A DNA stretch of 64,000 nucleotides from Saccharina japonica (Eukaryota > Sar > Phaeophyceae > Laminariales > Laminariaceae), in the NCBI GenBank assembly GCA_008828725.1, contig MEHQ01003857.1:155317-219316 (forward strand), written 5' to 3'. The translations under genes were made by a program, and so were the position numbers. Numbering within the stretch: position 1 is the first letter of the stretch; each line of letters begins with the position of its first letter. Below the pieces are notes generated by a model. The model was not told where the DNA came from and made no database searches. It worked only from the letters and a program-made list of their open reading frames with translations. Below are positions 62,042 through 64,000 of this stretch, one piece after another.

Positions 62042-64000
62042 GTGAGTCTCGCTTGCAGTCTGGCACACCTCGGATAGATCATCTACAGATAGATCACATG
62101 ATCTGATCTACAGACAGATCATGACCTACGTAGATCATCTAGTTCCTCGCGTGCCGTTGATCGACAAAGCGGCCAGGCTCGCTCGCAGTCTTGCACTCCT
62201 CGGGCAGATAGATAATCTACAGATAGGTCATGATCTAGATCATCTACAGATAGATCAAGATCTAGGTCATCTACAGATAGTTCGCGATCTAGATCATCTA
62301 GTTCACCACCTGCAGTTGCGAGAGGTTGTGCAGGATCTGCATATGATTGATCTATCTGTAAATCATCTAGTTCCTCACCTTCCGTTGTGAGAAGTTTGTA
62401 CGTATGCAGAATATTTACAGATAGATCATGATCTAGATAACCTAGTTCCTCGCCTGCCATTACTAGAGGTTGTGCAGGGTCTGTATCGTACAGATCCACC
62501 CCAGGAAACATGTGCTACGTATGTAGATCGTGTGGATTATACGGGTCCCACCCGGCAACGTGAGCTAGATCATACAGATCATACAACATCGGGAATATAT
62601 CTATCTACATTGAATGATCTACAGTAGATCGTGGAGTGGGAATGATCTGTAAATGATCTGTAGATGATCTGTCTGTCCGAAGTGCGCTGATCTGAATATT
62701 CTCGGGAATTTGAGATAGTGAGCCTATGGTGCCGGAACTTGAGACCCAGGTTTTACTCAATCGGCCAAAACTTGACGAGTTCACCTTTTCGCTCATTTCT
62801 TTTTTTTTTTCCTTCATGATTCCACATCCAAATTTACACAAGATTTGTTCAAGCACCAAAACCATTTCGGTATTTCTGCTCTTTTCTGTCTTCTCTCTTT
62901 TTGTATGCTATTGTTATGTTGATGTTTTTTTTTTTATGTTTCTCTTTTATTTTCAATAGACGCCACTCCTACGGATGGGTATAACCGTGAAAGCTCTTCT
63001 TGCTCCTCTCTCCTTCGCTCTCCGATATCCCAGGGGCTGTGCTATTCTTGCGTGTTACTTGCCGATATCCAAGGGGGGGGGTGTTATCTGGCGTGTCAAC
63101 ACTTGTGTAGGCGACCCTATTCGTAAACACCTTTAGTCGCTCTCACAGCTCCCTCCGACCCCCCCCCCCCCCACCCGCGCCGCCCCCCCCCCCCCCCCCT
63201 GTGCTCCGTCTCGAGAGGGATGCGTGGTCAATGGTTCAATGACCAAGGCAATCAACAACTGGTGCCCCCCCCCCCCCCCCCTGTGCTCCGTCTCGAGAGG
63301 GATGCGTGGTCAATGGTTCAATGACCAAGGCAATCAACAACTGGTGCCCCCCCCCCCCCCCCCTGTGCTCCGTCTCGAGAGGGATGCGTGGTCAATGGTT
63401 CAATGACCAAGGCAATCAACAACTGGTGCCCCCCCCCCCCCCCCCTGTGCTCCGTCTCGAGAGGGATGCGTGGTCAATGGTTCAATGACCAAGGCAATCA
63501 ACAACTGGTGCCCCCCCCCCCCCCCCGCATCCCCGCCTCCGTCCCGGCATTGTAGGGATGCGAGGGTCTATGGCCATACGACTACGGCCATGCATGGCAT
63601 GAGTACGCCCTCCCCTTATCCCCGTCCGCCTCCCGCCTCCCGCCTCCATGCCCCTGCAGACCGTAGATTTCGACGCGCAGGACGACTCCTTCATGGCCAA
63701 GGTCCTGGTGGATGCGGGTGCCCAGGACATCCCAGTGGGGACCCCCATCTTCGTCACCGTAGATGATGCCGAATTTGTCGCGGCCTTCAAGGACTTTACG
63801 GTTGCGGCGGAATCTGAACCTGAAACCGCCGAACCCGTCGCCGCTGAAACCGTCGCCGCTGCCGAACCGGCACCGGCGCCAGTTGTCGTGGCGGAGAAGG
63901 AGGTGATAGTGGCGGTGGCGGCGGCTCCGGCGCCGGTACCGGTGGCGGCGGTGGTGGCGGCGGAACCGGTGCCGGTTGGGGTGGAGGCGTCTGGTGAGTT
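61935..64000 (+). CDS. Pyruvate dehydrogenase E2 (dihydrolipoamide acetyltransferase), partial at both ends
   Basis: E2 carries acetyl groups on a swinging lipoyl-lysine and passes them to CoA, at the core of the PDH complex. Two exons (61935-62041 and 63660-63993) join in phase 0 into a lipoyl domain: [36 protein letters not shown], then [24 protein letters not shown]-like turns and [10 protein letters not shown]. The Lys of ETDKA is the lipoylated residue, one residue before the intron. An Ala/Pro/Glu/Val linker follows, as in all E2s, and runs out of the window with the peripheral-subunit and catalytic domains. The domain resembles mitochondrial DLAT (LSPTM..G, EVETDKATV, MAKILV) more than 2-oxoglutarate E2. 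The first exon starts with two bases of a split codon, so exons for the targeting peptide should lie upstream; I could not place them among the CTG repeats. Confidence 0.88.
62080..62650. repeat. GATCTACAGATAGATC-rich region, family R
   Basis: Repeated ATCATCTACAGATAGATCA with CCACCTGCAGTTGCGAGAGG blocks and a tail with GGTCCCACCCGGCAACGTGA. Relatives: 17640-17880, 31255-31445, 42170-42310 and 58375-58620, all with GATCTGTATGATCTG runs. Confidence 0.65.
62148..62206 (+). pseudogene. Copy of the PDH E2 exon a donor border
   Basis: ATCGACAAAGCGGCCAGGCT with CGCTCGCAGTCTTGCACTCC matches 62030-62073 (ACCGACAAAGCGGTGAGTCT with CGCTTGCAGTCTGGCACACC). The match continues into the intron. The GT donor is lost in the copy. 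Confidence 0.78.
63193..63522 (+). repeat. Four tandem copies of a LINE 3' tail plus poly(C), about 82-bp unit
   Basis: Each unit holds CTGTGCTCCGTCTCGAGAGG, ATGCGTGGTCAATGGTTCAA and AATCAACAACTGGTG followed by 16-19 C. The copies are almost identical in the unique part and differ mainly in C number. It lies in the PDH E2 intron, with an S-family tail just after it. Confidence 0.85.
63537..63608 (+). mobile_element. S-family tail before the PDH E2 exon b acceptor
   Basis: CGTCCCGGCATTGTAGGGAT to GGCATGAGTACG, then a C-rich tract that now serves as the polypyrimidine tract of the acceptor at 63659. Confidence 0.65.
63660..63993 (+). CDS. PDH E2 lipoyl-domain exon b and linker
   Basis: Acceptor CCCCTGCAG. 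It starts [17 protein letters not shown], completing the lipoyl hammerhead, then an Ala/Pro-rich linker with [13 protein letters not shown] and [20 protein letters not shown] donor GTGAGT at 63994 is likely, so the exon probably ends just inside the window. Confidence 0.85.

Overview
This is nuclear DNA from an intron-rich eukaryote. Three minus-strand genes and one plus-strand gene can be rebuilt exon by exon with GT-AG introns. They are cobalamin-independent methionine synthase (metE, 15 exons, 3386-24289), the p97/Cdc48 adaptor UFD1 (7 exons, 35130-47718), a DPM3-like subunit of dolichol-phosphate mannose synthase (2 certain exons, 54630-59664), and, divergently, the start of a mitochondrial-type pyruvate dehydrogenase E2 gene (61935 to the right edge). 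metE occurs in algae, plants, fungi and bacteria but not in animals. Together with GC-rich exons, long repeat-filled introns and CAG/CTG tracts this suggests an alga, possibly a stramenopile such as a brown alga. That placement is inference.

Layout. 1-3385: tandem repeats and element fragments downstream of metE. 3386-24289: metE, whose 14 introns hold most of the repeats. 24290-35129: about 10.8 kb intergenic, with CCAAT boxes close to metE, a Q-codon-rich tract, nested short transposons and retroposon tails. 35130-47718: UFD1. 47719-54629: intergenic, with a (CAG)n run, GC hairpins and several satellite arrays. 54630-59664: DPM3, with one 4.8 kb intron. 59665-61934: divergent intergenic region with a palindromic satellite and a long CTG tract. 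61935-64000: PDH E2 lipoyl domain and linker, running off the window.

The gene products are housekeeping enzymes and adaptors with no evident shared pathway. The repeats are the striking part. At least seven short inverted-repeat transposon families lie here, often nested, so insertion order can be read. A LINE is present as 5'-truncated 3' ends carrying an RT C-terminal CCHC motif, and a separate short family ends in the same ATGAGTAC followed by a poly(C) tract, which looks like a SINE/LINE pair with C-rich rather than A-rich tails.

The most unusual pattern is that exon borders of metE, UFD1 and PDH E2 recur as decayed partial copies inside the adjacent intron ('exon echoes'). In addition one whole metE exon lies in a duplication of about 1.5-1.7 kb whose junction is marked by a single N. 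The duplication may be real or may be two haplotypes placed in tandem by the assembler.
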